Source: Hysterium pulicare CBS 123377 (taxonomy: Eukaryota; Ascomycota; Dothideomycetes; Hysteriales; Hysteriaceae). Taken from it: a stretch of 64,000 bases of DNA. The notes beneath the pieces were generated by a model. The model saw only the letters and a program-made list of their open reading frames with translations. It had not been told where the DNA came from and made no database searches. The DNA lies in contig AJFK01000353.1 of the NCBI GenBank assembly GCA_000467715.1, positions 1 to 64,000 on the forward strand, written 5' to 3'. The position numbers and the translations under genes were made by a program. Within the stretch, counting starts at the first letter, position 1. Each line of letters begins with the position of its first letter. Positions 45,872 through 57,360 of this stretch are shown piece after piece.

Positions 45872-47713
45872 TCACCGCTCGTCATCATCAACTCTCGCTC
45901 GTTTCGAAGCCCTTTCCTCCGGCTCCTGGATTCCATATCTCTTGGTACCACTTCCACCTGCCCCACTCGCTCCTCCCGTAACCTCCGAGATCATTTCGCT
46001 AATGTTAAAGGGATCATCACTATCCTTTTCGAACTGAACAGGTCCCTCCCGCGCCTGTGTAGGCACATTAGCATCAGAAGCGTCAAGTGTCGACCATTTA
46101 GTGTATGGATAATGTGCGCTTACCTCAGCATCAGCAGCACCCTTAAACCCTTCCTTCGCCTTGCCCATAATCTCGAATCTATCTGTTTTAGTGATCTTGT
46201 CGAACGTCTCTCCAGTATCTTCTTCATCTTCTTGATTCATGCTTGGACGGTATATACTATTGATAGCATCCTGAGCTGCGAACAGAGGTTTATCGTAGTG
46301 CTGGTCTTCGTTGAACCCGGTATTGAAGCCGCTGGTTTGGTTAAAAAGTCGCGAGTCGTACATTGTCTCTCCACCTGATGTAGGTTTAGCTAGGCCCAAG
46401 GCCACTTTCTCGGAGATGTCACGGTTCTGTTCTCGGGCCATCATTTGAATACGTCGTTCGGTACCCATCCGGGATTGGCGGAGCTCGCGCTCGTTCTCTC
46501 GACGTCTTTCCTTTCTCATCTCTTCTCGCTGCCTTGCCGCTTCGTCATCATCACTCTCAGACGCAGAGGAGTAGGGTGAAGAGCTTCTACTACGGCCAGG
46601 AGAACGACTCGCATGAGATTTGCGCCGCGAGCCACCTGCGCGTTCCTCGCGAGCCTTTTGCGCTAGACTGCGCAGATGCTCCTCTTTTTGAAGTTTCTCT
46701 TTTTCAGCAAGCTTCTGTTGCATCATGGCGCGCTGCTTGACCTCTTCTCTTGCATGGCGATCTGCAGTGAAAAGGGCTTCGGCGAATTGTGCGAATTTGT
46801 CGTTGATAGTGACATCTTGTAGCCCCCGTCCATCTGCTGCAAGACGCTTATCAAGAGGTACCGTGTAACCCTTTGGATTTTTCCAATTCGAGATTGGCGG
46901 AGGAATGCGCCAATTCTCCTGGTCTTCCGCAGTCAATTTTCTAGGTGGGCTGTGTAAGACCGGCGGAGGCGGTGAAGGAGGCCCTCTCGGTATTCTTTTG
47001 TGTTTGAACTTGGGCGGTTCCATAGGGTCGATTTGTCGTTGCTGAATCTTCAGAATTCTGGATTTGCCAGAGCTGGCCTCGCCCATCTGACTGGTTGGAG
47101 TGTACCTAACAAAGGTAGGCTCGTCCTTCGTCCGACCCTGGACATTTTTAGGTCGCTGAGCAGCCGTCTGTCCCGTAACAAGAGCCTGCAGTGCTTGAGC
47201 CGTCCTCTCCTTGGTAGCTTCTACGGTTTCGGCATCTGGACGATCGAGTTGCAGCTCCCCAGCATCGGCCCTCTGCCTCAAAGGAATGAGGTCCTTGAAC
47301 GAAGCTTGTACAATCCTATTTTCCGCATGGCCTCTTCTCGCAATATCCTCATATTTGACCTTCCCCGCGCCATCCACCTGTAACGTTAGAGCATTGGACG
47401 AGCTCGCAGCTCCTTTTCTTCCCATATCCAGTGGGTATTGGGCAACGGGTACTTCTGGGAAGGCACCGCCATCCCCATAGTCCTCGGCAGACCGTGGGCG
47501 CCATTTGGATCGTTGACCGTATGGGGGTGGACCGGTGCGCTTGAGCACGAGTTGGTTGTCGAGTTGGCCGGCACCGACAATCCGCGTGCCTCTTGAACCC
47601 TTCAATTCTTCATCTTCGCCAGTATACTTTGGTTTTGGAAGTGCTCTAGAAAGCGAGGTGACTGACATTGTGGGACAACGGAGTTTCGATTTGAGGATGT
47701 TCACAGCTCGCAA
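45872..47713 (-). CDS. PRP45: Pre-mRNA-processing protein 45 (SNW/SKIP)
   Basis: A SNW-domain spliceosome component (yeast Prp45, human SKIP/SNW1), part of the NineTeen-complex-associated core that stays in catalytic spliceosomes and links splicing to transcription. Single exon, 613 residues from 47713, or 598 from the Met at 47668, which better fits family N-termini (MSVTSLSRALPKP). The SNW core runs about residues 190-360: PTFVRYTPTSQ, QRQIDPMEPPKFKHKRIPRGPP, ISNWKNPKGYTVPLDKRLAADG and DKFAQFAEALFTADR. A long charged helix follows (MMQQKLAEKEKLQKEEHLR), then an RS-like stretch and an acidic-basic helix. The C-terminus holds YDSRLFNQTSGFNTGFNEDQ, typical of fungal members. Confidence 0.93.
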   Translation of the reverse strand: MRAVNILKSKLRCPTMSVTSLSRALPKPKYTGEDEELKGSRGTRIVGAGQLDNQLVLKRTGPPPYGQRSKWRPRSAEDYGDGGAFPEVPVAQYPLDMGRKGAASSSNALTLQVDGAGKVKYEDIARRGHAENRIVQASFKDLIPLRQRADAGELQLDRPDAETVEATKERTAQALQALVTGQTAAQRPKNVQGRTKDEPTFVRYTPTSQMGEASSGKSRILKIQQRQIDPMEPPKFKHKRIPRGPPSPPPPVLHSPPRKLTAEDQENWRIPPPISNWKNPKGYTVPLDKRLAADGRGLQDVTINDKFAQFAEALFTADRHAREEVKQRAMMQQKLAEKEKLQKEEHLRSLAQKAREERAGGSRRKSHASRSPGRSRSSSPYSSASESDDDEAARQREEMRKERRRENERELRQSRMGTERRIQMMAREQNRDISEKVALGLAKPTSGGETMYDSRLFNQTSGFNTGFNEDQHYDKPLFAAQDAINSIYRPSMNQEDEEDTGETFDKITKTDRFEIMGKAKEGFKGAADAEVSAHYPYTKWSTLDASDANVPTQAREGPVQFEKDSDDPFNISEMISEVTGGASGAGGSGTKRYGIQEPEERASKRARVDDDER

Positions 47714-50553
47714 CAGGAGTTCCGCAAGGTCTTCTGTGGCGCGACGAGGATATAGTCGTGTGCGTCAAATGAGAGCGGCAAGGGTACCAGGTGGTGAGGG
47801 GGTGGAGTATCGTTATCGTAGGAGGGCGCAGGTTAAGTGATGGTGAATTGAAGATGCCAGGGAAAAGTGAAGTTCGGAATGGTAGTTTTTCCGAAAATCG
47901 TCTCAGAACGGGCTTGGAAAGTCAGCAAAAATACGAGTATTAATACACGCGACGTCGGAAGACATGAAACATTCACTCCGCTTTAGTGCCTCTCACAATG
48001 GTCGACTCGTCGAGATGCAAACAGCTATATCAAATACCTAGCTCTGTCTGCTCCTATCAGCTCCGGTGCTAAGACTATACAGAGGTCAGTTTTGCGCACC
48101 GGACCATCTGGAGAGTCACAACACCAAAATATTCTGTATAACAAGAACGTCCATCCACAACACCACATTGAACCACCAGCATATCTTGAAGATGGAGAGC
48201 AGCGCAATCCACAGCAAGAACCATCGCGTTATATCGACTAGAACAAAGCGCGCGCGAATAGATGTTGTCGTTTGAAGGGATTGAGCCGATCTGGGACCTC
48301 TCAAATCTGGACACCGACCAGACCTGAAACCAGGAAGAACTGCGAACCCTACACCACCACAGAACATCCTAATCCATATACTCCGCTTCAACCAGCTCCT
48401 CCACCTATCGCGACCGCGAAACCTAGCTTCACGACTCTCTAGAATCTCCATGATTATCTAGAATCTCCAGCACATCCCCAAGAGCAATATCCACACCAGC
48501 ATCTTTTACCTCTCTACCGATCGGAATACTCTACAATTACTTGGCAATCGAAAGCCTAGAGGCCACTGAGCATCAGGTCCCTTTGAAAAAGAAGGGTGCG
48601 CGCAGTAGGTTCCCCATTTCAGATTACCGTCTCTAAATCGAACGCGAGCTGGCCAAATAAAAGGAAAAAAACCTACCCCTATTCATAGTGCAATGCCCAG
48701 AGACTTAGCCGTGAGCAAGAAGTGACTGGGGATGAGCATCGCGGTTAAGTGCCTCGCCAGACCTAGAGTCTGGGAGTTGAGGTGGTGTCAGACTTGAGAG
48801 GTATCTAGTCGCTACTTGCTGGGTGCCTATCGCTTCGGGTCGGAGCATCAAAGGATATATAAGGTCTTCGCATGTTGTTCTTCTAGAGGTTGCTCTACAT
48901 TGAATGTCATAATCGGCCTCTCTTCGTGACATGTATGGGGACCAGGACCAGCCCTACCTGACGCCGGTCCGCCTTGTGACCACTAGCAAAGTTGTACATT
49001 TTGCTTGAGACCTATTCTAATCAGTCAAGGTGTCAATCGGCACTGCTCATGTGGTTAATGGAGAATCAGCACATGTCCATTCTCAACCGTGCTCATTCCT
49101 GAAGTCTCGCCAGTAAAACATCTCAGACAAGATTTACGTCTACATCAATATTCATCTCCATCGATTCACATTGAAGCTCCATGTCTATCATTTTGAGAGA
49201 TTTCTCTCTATCATGACATGGATTCAGCTACAAGACTAGCCTTACTAGAACAGCAAACTAGATAGAGAGTTTAATTTGACTCAAAATAATATATTATTAA
49301 GGAATCAGAATATCGTCAAGCCTAGGAAAATTGTACACCTCGACCCTGTGGGAGATATATTTTTTACATAAGAAAAAAGATACAAAAAAAGATGAGAAAA
49401 ATAAGAATTAATATGTCTACAAAACCGCACTGTCCACAAAATCACAGCCGCCTAATGTTGCAAAGCTCCTCCACGTTCCAAAATGCACGTGGAGCTTGGT
49501 TTGTAGCAGGAAACAAGAGGCAATCTAGTTTGTATGGAAGGAGCAGGTTTGCTATAGCCACTCACTATTTCTTGTTTACCTATATAGGCCGAGCTCTTCG
49601 CTGATTGATACGGGAGATATGATCCTTGTATTATTACAATTGTGCTGGATTATTGGCCGTAATCAAGTCGAACCTACAGGTACAAAGTTCAAAGTGTCCA
49701 GGTTGTGGACAGAGGCATTATCACAATTCGCAGTGCACCGCAGAAAGCCATTTTTGAAAAGCGCAAACCTCACACAACTGTGACCAAGGTGCAGCTGCTG
49801 GGGCCAAGTCACTACAGTAGCTGAAGGATGCCATATTTCTTTTGTCTATCCTTTCAGGGTCAGGCCTCCCTCTTACACAACTGTCTGGTAGACCTTCGTC
49901 CAAGGGACCTCGTTTAAATATATTGTGGGTGAATCGTAGTATGCAATGGCTAATTTGATTCCTGAGGAAGGAGTGGTGAGGATTCTGCCACGCATCCCAA
50001 TGCCGATCATATTGGAGTACTTTCGTTATGAGAACTGGAAACCATCAGATGAATACGTAAACTGGGGCACAGTACCATTGTGATATTCATAAATAAAAGG
50101 GGGGGGGGTGAATAAATCGTCTGGTGTCAAAACGTTAGCGCAGCCAGACGATTCAGAGCGACCTCTCCGTTACATGATGGAACACGATTGACAGAAGGAT
50201 GAGGACAAAGTTGAGACAGTGAGACCCGTTCAGTTAGAGGCGTCTGCACGTCAACGGAAAACAACATTTTTCGTAAGCATGCCTGTTGTTCCGTGTGTGA
50301 TGATAGCCGTCTCGTGCATCAAATGGGTTCTAGCTCCTGTGCTCCTGTATTCTTTGGGTGGTCCCCTGCGCCGTCGTGAATTGGCGCGGAGGTGAGCCGT
50401 TGAATTCACCTGGGCATCTCCGCAAAAAAATGAAGACTTCCAGTTCCTTGAAACAGCGGGCGGACCTTGGGGTAGCCATGTCTTCCAACACGAAGAGCAA
50501 GCCTGGCCCTTGAAGCGTACTGACCATCGAAACCTGGTTTTGTACATCCCAGT
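47714..50553. other. Long intergenic stretch, no gene supported
   Basis: 2.8 kb. It includes an AT-rich block (49270-49400), a run of ten G at 50099-50108, and scattered stop-rich frames. I looked for remnants of elements around 48000-48500 and found nothing I can name. Confidence 0.5.
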
Positions 50554-53186
50554 ATGGGTCCCGCTTTGCAGCGCAAACACAACGCGTCGACCACCAACTC
50601 CCCAAAACACCAGCGAACAAATACCACTCTCTCGACTCCGAATCTGTCGCGCATTCCCTCGAGTACCACGAGTACTGCCACTCCTCGCTCTCGTCGCGCT
50701 ACCAATCCATCCACGCCGACTCTGACACCGCATTCCGTTCCCACCGCTTCCTCTCCTCCTTCCTACTTCTCCCCGCAACCGCAATCCTCAGGTGCAGAAC
50801 CTCGATCGCCGGCCAATAGACGACCTCCAGCCTCATTCAGTGGCCATGGCATAGACAATTCACGCGGCCCGCCCATTGCTCTCATAACTCAAGGCTCCTA
50901 CTCCTCCGACATTTCGCGCCGCGCGCCGAAGTCGTCGGACTTTGCTTTTGCCCAGCAGCAGCTGTTGCAATTAGGACTCGTTTCCCCTGGAGGCGCCAAA
51001 CCACCTAAACCGCCAAGTAGCATAGCCAGCTCGAGCCTCAGCAGAGAGCGGAGGGATCGATCCGCAGACAGAGGCGAGTCGTCTCTCCGTCCTCCAAATA
51101 CTGCCCGACTAAGTTCTGGACGTTCCGATCAGATGGACAGCTCATTGGATGAGTCCTCCGATTATGATTCAGGCCGGCGTAGTCAGCTTGGGGACACTTT
51201 AAACCTGCGAAATCGGCACCGGTCGGGAACCAGTTCTGGAGATGATGGAGACCAGGGAGAGGATCTGTTCTTGAATTTAGCACAAGATAATTCACAAAAA
51301 GAAAGCCCGGAAGATAGTACAACGCGTGTAGAAAGAAGACGGGTAAGTGTCCCTTTACGCATGCGTGCGTTTACTTTGCACAACTAGATGGAGAGGATAT
51401 CACGTTGTGGGACGCATTCACATTCTGTGAAGAATCCAATATACATCCACCTTGAATCAAGCTAATGTGAACATAGTCTCGAATAGCTCGGGCAGGCAAT
51501 CGATCTTCATTACCAACAAATACTTACTCGTCTCCTGCCCCGCAATCAAACTCCACAACCCCGAATGCAAGCAAAGTACCCTCTGCGATCGACACCAAGC
51601 AAGGGACACAACATAAAAGATCCTCTCACCTACCTTCACCGTCCCTCAATCTAAGAAACCAACGTGAGCAGTCGCCAATGTCGCTAGTAAATGTGCTTGA
51701 CGGCCCTCAATCTCGACATCTTAGCCTAACACCCCAAGCATCCTTTTCATCGTCAAAGTCAAAGGATCAGCAACCCTCGCCACAGCTACTACCGCATTAT
51801 GGAAGAAGGCGCCCATCTTACCCTGATGCTATTCAAACCCCACCAAACCGAACTCATACATATCGACCGTCCAATTTGCACTACTCTTCATCGCGCGACC
51901 CCGAGCCAGCCCATATTGATATTGCAGAGCCGGCTAACAGTGGAACCCACTCCCGACCGGATGGCTCCGAATCCGTTGATTCAACAGGACCACCTGCTTC
52001 TGTATGGGATGAGCTGGATGAATTGAAAACCAGAATACGGAGAATAGAACTTTCTGGGAAGATGCCCGCCACATCTGCTGCGGCAGTGTCGAACGGTTCA
52101 GGCGATCGTCCTAAAACTGCTACGACGACTGCGACGACCTTATCATCCTCTCCAAAGCATCTCCGCAAATCTAGTATCTCTCCTTCAGAGTCCACTATTG
52201 CAGGACATACCGCGCCCAATGTGCATCCTTTATTGCATACCGCGCTCGCAAAAGCGAAAGACCATGTAGCACCTCAGATATACCGTGTTCTTGAGGCCGC
52301 AGCTGCCGAAGCGCTAGACTTGGCAGCTTTGACTGGGAGTGCTGGACCGCAGGGTACTCTTTTCTCTGCGAGTTCTATTATCAACGGCGTAACCGTCCCG
52401 GATCGACAAGTGCGGAGGAAGGCCGATAATTTGTGTCGCAGTTTGACGGAGCTTTGTATTGCTCTATGCGAGACAAAGACGAGCCCTATGAGCCCCGCTT
52501 TCAGAACAGCAAATGCTGGCTCGAGGCGTTCTAGTATCCAGGTCAACGGCGACTCTAACACGCCAACCTACGGTCGCGAAGTGCGTGCTAGCGTCGAGCC
52601 TGAAAGAAATAGTCCTAGTAGAGCTCTTAGTCGTATCGAAGCAAGGAGGACCAGTATATTGGCCGCCAATGGAGGTTCTCGCGAAGCAAGTCTAGAACCG
52701 CCTACACCGTCTCAGTCATCAATTCCAAGTCGGTTCAGCCGTACAGGTACAAGTTTACTTAGAACACGACGAACAGCCAACGAAGAAGATGACGATCCAA
52801 CTATTCGAGTACCGTCACGAGCCATGACGGAAGTAAATCGTATCACGTCGAACCGAGCGAAGCGCCTTAGTGGGAACTACACTTCACAGGAGCCAGTGCC
52901 CGAACTCCAGCCTTCGCCATCCCTTCAACATACGTCATCACTTCGTAGGCCTAGTGAGGTGAATGCAAGAGAGCAATCCTCACTCCTGCGTGACGGTAAT
53001 CGCCGGTATCTGGATCGACAGACTCCTGAGAGGACTATACCCGGAGAGGCGTTCACCAGCGAGGAACGACGGAAGACTCAGCTGCCGCAATATTCCAATA
53101 CTGTAAGGGCACCAGCTGCCGCTTCGGGCCTTGTAAGGACGGGGAGTCTCAACAGACGCTTTCGAGGAACTGGAGTTGGCGATTGA
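50554..53186 (+). CDS. Serine/proline-rich fungal protein, function unknown
   Basis: Exons 50554-51342 and 51477-53186 (GTAAGT...ATAG, phase 0); 832 residues. I do not recognise a named family. About 80% of the chain is low-complexity Ser/Pro/Thr/Arg. Two ordered parts stand out. One is a short amphipathic coil VWDELDELKTRIRRIELSGK near residue 440. The other is a helical block near residues 505-600 (HPLLHTALAKAKDHVAPQIY, AAAAEALDLAALTG, VRRKADNLCRSLTELCIALCE). The order coil-linker-helical domain looks like a scaffold protein of the cytoskeleton or cell pole, but that is a guess. No signal peptide and no membrane segment. The intron has several TAG-like acceptors, and the one chosen keeps the serine-rich composition without a stop. 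Confidence 0.8.
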
Positions 53187-54400
53187 ACGGCCACTGTGGT
53201 TTAAGGATTCCGACATATTAACAATTAAATACACCATTTCAGAGCTTTTAACGCACCATCAAGTTTCCACATCGTCGGAGAATCATGACTCAGTAAATCA
53301 CGCGCAACTGGCCTCCCAGCAGAGAGCTTAGACGGATTCCACGCCGAGGTGCATTGGTCTGTAGGATGGTTATCGTAAGGAGAGTGGGTGTATCTAGGGG
53401 GTGGTGTTGCGCACGGTATGATGAGCATATCATGAATTGTTCATATCTTACCAGGCATGGCACGGAATCGATTTAGCCGCATTTGCTAGTTTTGGCGTTG
53501 GCACTAGCGCGAATCCAAGGCATTTGTTTAGGTTGAAGGTTTATACGAGGCATGCATGCTGGCCGAAGTCTAGGATGGCAGAAAAACGAGTATTTTAAGA
53601 GACTATTATATCCAAGGACAGAAATTATGAAGCTTTAATCTTCCCCTTGATCTATTGTCATCTCTTTCCGACCGGAAGAATCCAAAAACCACGCCCGGTT
53701 TCCCCTTTCGTCCAGGTATCTCTCGCTCCCACTCAATGCCGTAAGTCATCCAATACCGAGTCACAACTGTCGCTAATTCAGACCATTCACCGAACCTGTT
53801 CCATCGTACCATGGCGGTAAAGAGTAGGAGTGTAGCTTGTACTACTCTACCTAATTAGACAATTACTTCGTGATTACGAGCTGCGTAAAGCCCCCCACTG
53901 GGCTCAGACGAGGACTCTCGTAACGTTAATATATCCAGTTCACCTCCTTCCGCATAGTTGTTTTGCCCTTTACGATACGCACCGAAGTGCTTTCGTTGCC
54001 GTGAGCCTCACCACCATGTCTCTCTTTACCCCTATCTCTCGTTGTATCCAATCTATGAAGAGACTCTTTAGGTTACACCGAGAGTCGACCATGCGAGAGA
54101 TAAACGATTTCAGCGAGCTTTATCAGAGTAGATAAGTCATCTCGTTTCCCGTGTAATCACACATCTTCTGCGCTTTGAGACGGCAGCCTGCCTCGTAACC
54201 CTCGCATCCGGAAAGACGCTTGACGTAGAGTCGGGAGAGATGATTGGGACCACCGTTAAGAAGTAACCAATAAGATGACCGTTGACGAGAGTCGTGGGGG
54301 ATGACCTGGACGGCTATTGAGAGAGATAATCAAGACGGTCACTGGGCAGAGTCGGAGAGATGAACCAGATGATTCTCAAGTAGACTGCGATTCGGAAGGT
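53187..54400. other. Intergenic with two small candidate ORFs
   Basis: It holds the 68-codon minus-strand frame listed separately. It also holds a 39-codon plus-strand ORF at 54016-54135 (starts MSLFTPISRC in a CACCATGTC context). Between 54225 and 54370 the string GAGTCGGGAGAGATGA recurs three or four times in degenerate form, roughly 30-60 bp apart. No recognised gene. Confidence 0.4.
53606..53812 (-). CDS. Candidate small protein, 68 residues
   Basis: An ATG in ACCGCCATGG context opens a 68-residue frame with protein-like composition (FGEWSELATVVTRYWMTYGI, then GVVFGFFRSERDD). The chain is rich in Trp/Tyr/Phe and Arg, with no low complexity. I recognise no family. A TATATTAA string lies about 115 bp upstream. 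It could be a genuine small gene or a chance frame. Confidence 0.3.
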   Translation of the reverse strand: MVRWNRFGEWSELATVVTRYWMTYGIEWEREIPGRKGKPGVVFGFFRSERDDNRSRGRLKLHNFCPWI

Positions 54401-55346
54401 TGCCATCATCTACCTACCTAGGAAGGAGCGGTCTAGCTTTGACACCAACACACGTTCTATCTCCATCTCTCCGCGACACCTTCCCACTCTCACCAACCTA
54501 CAACCACCGCATTTACCGTACCGAACACAGGAGTCTCCCCCGTGTTTCTTCTCTCCGCAATACATTATTCTCTTGTATTTTACTCCCTGTCATTTCATAT
54601 CCGTCATATCAACTAAAGAGAAGACTAGCCCCAAGGAAACGGAATCATGCGCTCAGCAAGGTCAGTCTCTTATCTGCCTTCTCTCCCTCCTGTTCTTCAT
54701 ATTGACTTCACGTATAGAACTTATAGATAAGACTCTCAAGGGCGCGAGACGAAGAATCCGCCTTGAACCCCAGTATGAAGATGTTGCGTCTGCGAAAGCC
54801 CAGTTCACCAGGCAGCCAGAAGGCCAGGCCTTCACTTGGCCAAGAGCCTCAGGCAAGAAGAGGTCATGGATGGCAGATACTATTCTCTTCAAGATTGCGA
54901 TACAATCGCATATTGACGGCGAGACTTCTATCAAAGATAGAGACGCAGAGGGCAAGAAGAAGGTGGTCCTTACTCTTATTTCTCATGTCACCAACCCTTC
55001 AGACACCACCCGCCATTCCAGCGCTACAAACACTTCAAACAACTCCGGCACTATGGACAACCGCGCTATGAACCTCTCCACCGCTACAAACCCTTTCTCT
55101 GGCCCGAACCACTCAAACATTGCAAACCATTCCCGTCCCGCCGGCGCGTTGAATACTCTTGAAGGACGCAAGAATACAGCTCCCAGTTACAATGCTGCTG
55201 ACTCTGGCTTTGATACTGGCATTACTGATGAGGAGCTTCTGGGTCTGACCGATGACTTCCTTGATGACAATGGCATTGCAGATGAAGATCTGTTGGGCCT
55301 TGGGCTCCAAGGCACCGAAGGAGACAAGGATGGAGATAAAGACGGA

Positions 55347-55600
55347 GCACAACACAAGGAAGGGGAGGGAGCATACTCTTATGCAAGGGAGGAGGCCAAG
55401 GATAAAGATGTCGATGGAGACGTCAATGGAGACGTCAATGGAGCACAATAGAAGGAAGGGGAGGGAGCATACTCTCACGGAAAGGAGAAGGCCAAGGATA
55501 AAGATGTCGATGGAGATGTCGATGGAGATGTCAATGGAGATGTCAATGGAGCACAATACAAAGAAGGGGAGGGAGCATACTCTCACAGAAGGGAGAACGC
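55347..55600 (+). repeat. Nested minisatellite, ~96-108 bp units with inner 12-bp units
   Basis: Long units begin with GCACAA at 55347, 55443 and 55551 (spacing 96 and 108 bp) and share AAGGAAGGGGAGGGAGCATA. Inside them the 12-mer GAYGTCRATGGA occurs three times at 55407-55442 and four times at 55503-55550. The length difference of the long units equals one 12-mer. In frame they code D-V-D/N-G tetrapeptides. All units are multiples of three, so expansion keeps frame. Confidence 0.9.
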
Positions 55601-55862
55601 AGAAGATGGAGATGCAGATGAGATTCCAAGACGCGGTTGGCGGCATCTTGGAAGCCAATTAAAGAGACCCAGAAGAGAGAGCTTGTTGAGCGACGACAGC
55701 AACGGTTCATCGGATCATAAAGACAGCGCCACAAGTCCATTGCCCCTGGCTCGCCGTATCACCCGCAGCAGCGCAAATGCTTCTACCACTCATTCCCAGT
55801 CCTCCAAGAGACTAAAAGTGGCGCTGACGTCGAATCAGCCAGCTACTGACGGCATCAGCAGT

Positions 55863-56030
55863 AATGATTACATGGGCCATCTCACCAACTTAGACGTTCT
55901 CACGAATCCCAGGAAGGCTGGAAATGCAGGCATCGGCCTCAGCAAGAATGACTACCTGGGCCATCTCGCCAGCTTTGGCGTTCTTATGGATACTGGGAAT
56001 GCTGGAAATGCAGGCATCGGCCTTGATACC
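55863..56030 (+). repeat. 84-bp tandem coding repeat, two copies
   Basis: Two adjacent 84-bp copies, starting at 55863 and 55947, encode NDY(M/L)GHL...VL...GNAGIGL. They differ at several codons, including non-synonymous ones, so the duplication is not very recent. Confidence 0.85.
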
Positions 56031-56759
56031 ACGAACACAACGTTAAGCGGCACTACTACCCCTACTGGCTTCGCTGGCGTCGCTGGCCTTACTGATCTCA
56101 AGCACACATCTAAGAACCGCAAGTTAACCCCAATTGTGGTCGACTTTGATGCAGGGGCTTATGGCAAGCACGGCAACTATGTTTGGTTGCGCGCCTTGGG
56201 GGTCTATTTGTCATATGACTTTACGACTAAGGAGGTAAACGTTGGTTCTCTATGTCGCTACTATATTGAGTGTGACTTTCCTGTTAAGGAGAGCGATCAC
56301 ATCGTATACGAGTATGCTCATACCTTGAGGATCAGCAGAAGAGGATACCACAAGAACGGGATTATGATGACTCCGCGAGACGATGCGTACACCTTTGCAC
56401 AAAAGCACTCGACTACAAAAGCGCTCGATGAACTCCTTAGTCTTGCTGATGACGATGTCGAATTTAATTTTCAGTGCGAGTGCGGCACAAAAAGTCGAAT
56501 CACCGGAACATGCAAGATATCAATAGGCTTAAACAAGCCTCATAACGCAATGCTTAAGCACCTGCAAATTGTACACGGGTTATTTCTGAGCGACTTTCCT
56601 TGTTGTAGAGCACATCAGACTGCGTATACCACCCACGAGTCGTACGCAGAACACGTCAAGTCCACGCATACTGTCGATCCCAACACTGTCAGTACTACCA
56701 CTACCCTCTGACAACGCTCCCCCTTTCTGGGGTTGTGGAGAAGAGCATGGATGGCTGAA

Positions 56760-57335
56760 GGGACCCGCCAATGGTCAGATCCACCTCCGATATGATAGCA
56801 AGTGGATAATGTTGAAGCCAGATACTCGGGAAGTTTCTAGTACTTCTTTGGTAATGGATAGGTCTACTTCATATTGGAGAAAACGCCTTATGAAGCGGGC
56901 CCGTGTTACTTTAGAGGGCAACCATGCAGATCATGCGGTGTATGCCAAGTTCTCCGACATCAATAAACTGGTGCCGTATCTCATTTTAGAGCTCCAAGCA
57001 GCTTATCAAGCTTGCTAGAGGCCTACTATGCCTGGCAAAATGGGTATGACTTTCGTTTTATCTGTGGCTACTGTCAGCACTATATTGCATCTGATGCGAA
57101 AAAGGTTGTAGTACATATGGAGACTAACCACAAAGGTCTTTGTGTTGGTGAGCATGCATATTTATACATGCCCTGTTCACGAGTCTATGCGGCGCCGGGC
57201 TGCTACAAGGAACATAGGGCGAAAAATTTAATAGATACAGAATATATTCTTGAAATGGGCCTTGATCGTTTACTTAATAATACATCACGTGTTAGCAACT
57301 TAGCATACCTGCCTACAGCTTGGCTTTCCACTTAA
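56760..57335 (+). pseudogene. Decayed paralogue of the C-terminal half of the preceding gene
   Basis: Two overlapping-edge frames (56809-57018 and 57012-57335) look like one stretch with a frame change near 57010. Their order matches the gene just upstream: KWIMLKPDTREVS parallels VYLSYDFTTKEVN, then a charged segment, then YDFRFICGYC parallels VEFNFQCECG. The second frame has a C2H2-like pattern (C-x2-C-x13-H-x4-H) followed by HKGL and MPCSRVYAAPGCYKEH, parallel to VHGL and FPCC in the first gene. A spliced real gene is not excluded, but I found no donor/acceptor pair that joins the frames cleanly. Confidence 0.45.
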
Positions 57336-57360
57336 GGAAGCTTCACTGTGGTTTTAATGG

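Larger units (their letters stand above)
54870..56711 (+). pseudogene. Orphan repeat protein gene interrupted by an in-frame stop
   Basis: One reading frame (open from before 54600) continues to 56711, except for a single TAG at 55449-55451 that falls inside a minisatellite. The first ATG is at 54870; an intron at 54661-54717 (GTCAGT...TATAG) would allow an upstream exon. The upstream part is a 193-residue Asn/Ser/Asp-rich protein with DEELLGLTDDFLDD and DEDLLGLGLQG repeats. The downstream part has a basic patch (RHLGSQLKRPRRESL), two 28-residue repeats (NDYMGHL / NDYLGHL), a globular stretch (VVDFDAGAYGKHGNYVWLRALG) and a C-terminal Cys/His module: CECG, then HLQIVHGL, FPCC and HESYAEHVKSTH. 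Neither part resembles a family I know. Options are a host gene with a recent nonsense change, stop read-through, or two genes. No splice pair that skips the stop is visible. Confidence 0.55.

Noticed and set aside
48000-48500. Possible remnant of a coding sequence or element
   Set aside because: Frames were read on both strands; none has a recognisable motif and no terminal repeats flank the region.
54225-54370. Recurrent GAGTCGGGAGAGATGA-like strings
   Set aside because: Only three or four degenerate matches at uneven spacing, too weak to call a tandem repeat. Mentioned in the intergenic entry only.
55252-55662. 136-codon frame rich in Met-Glu-Thr and Lys-Gly-Arg units
   Set aside because: It is the +1 shadow of the minisatellite in the orphan gene. 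Its length comes from repeat units that are multiples of three, not from selection.
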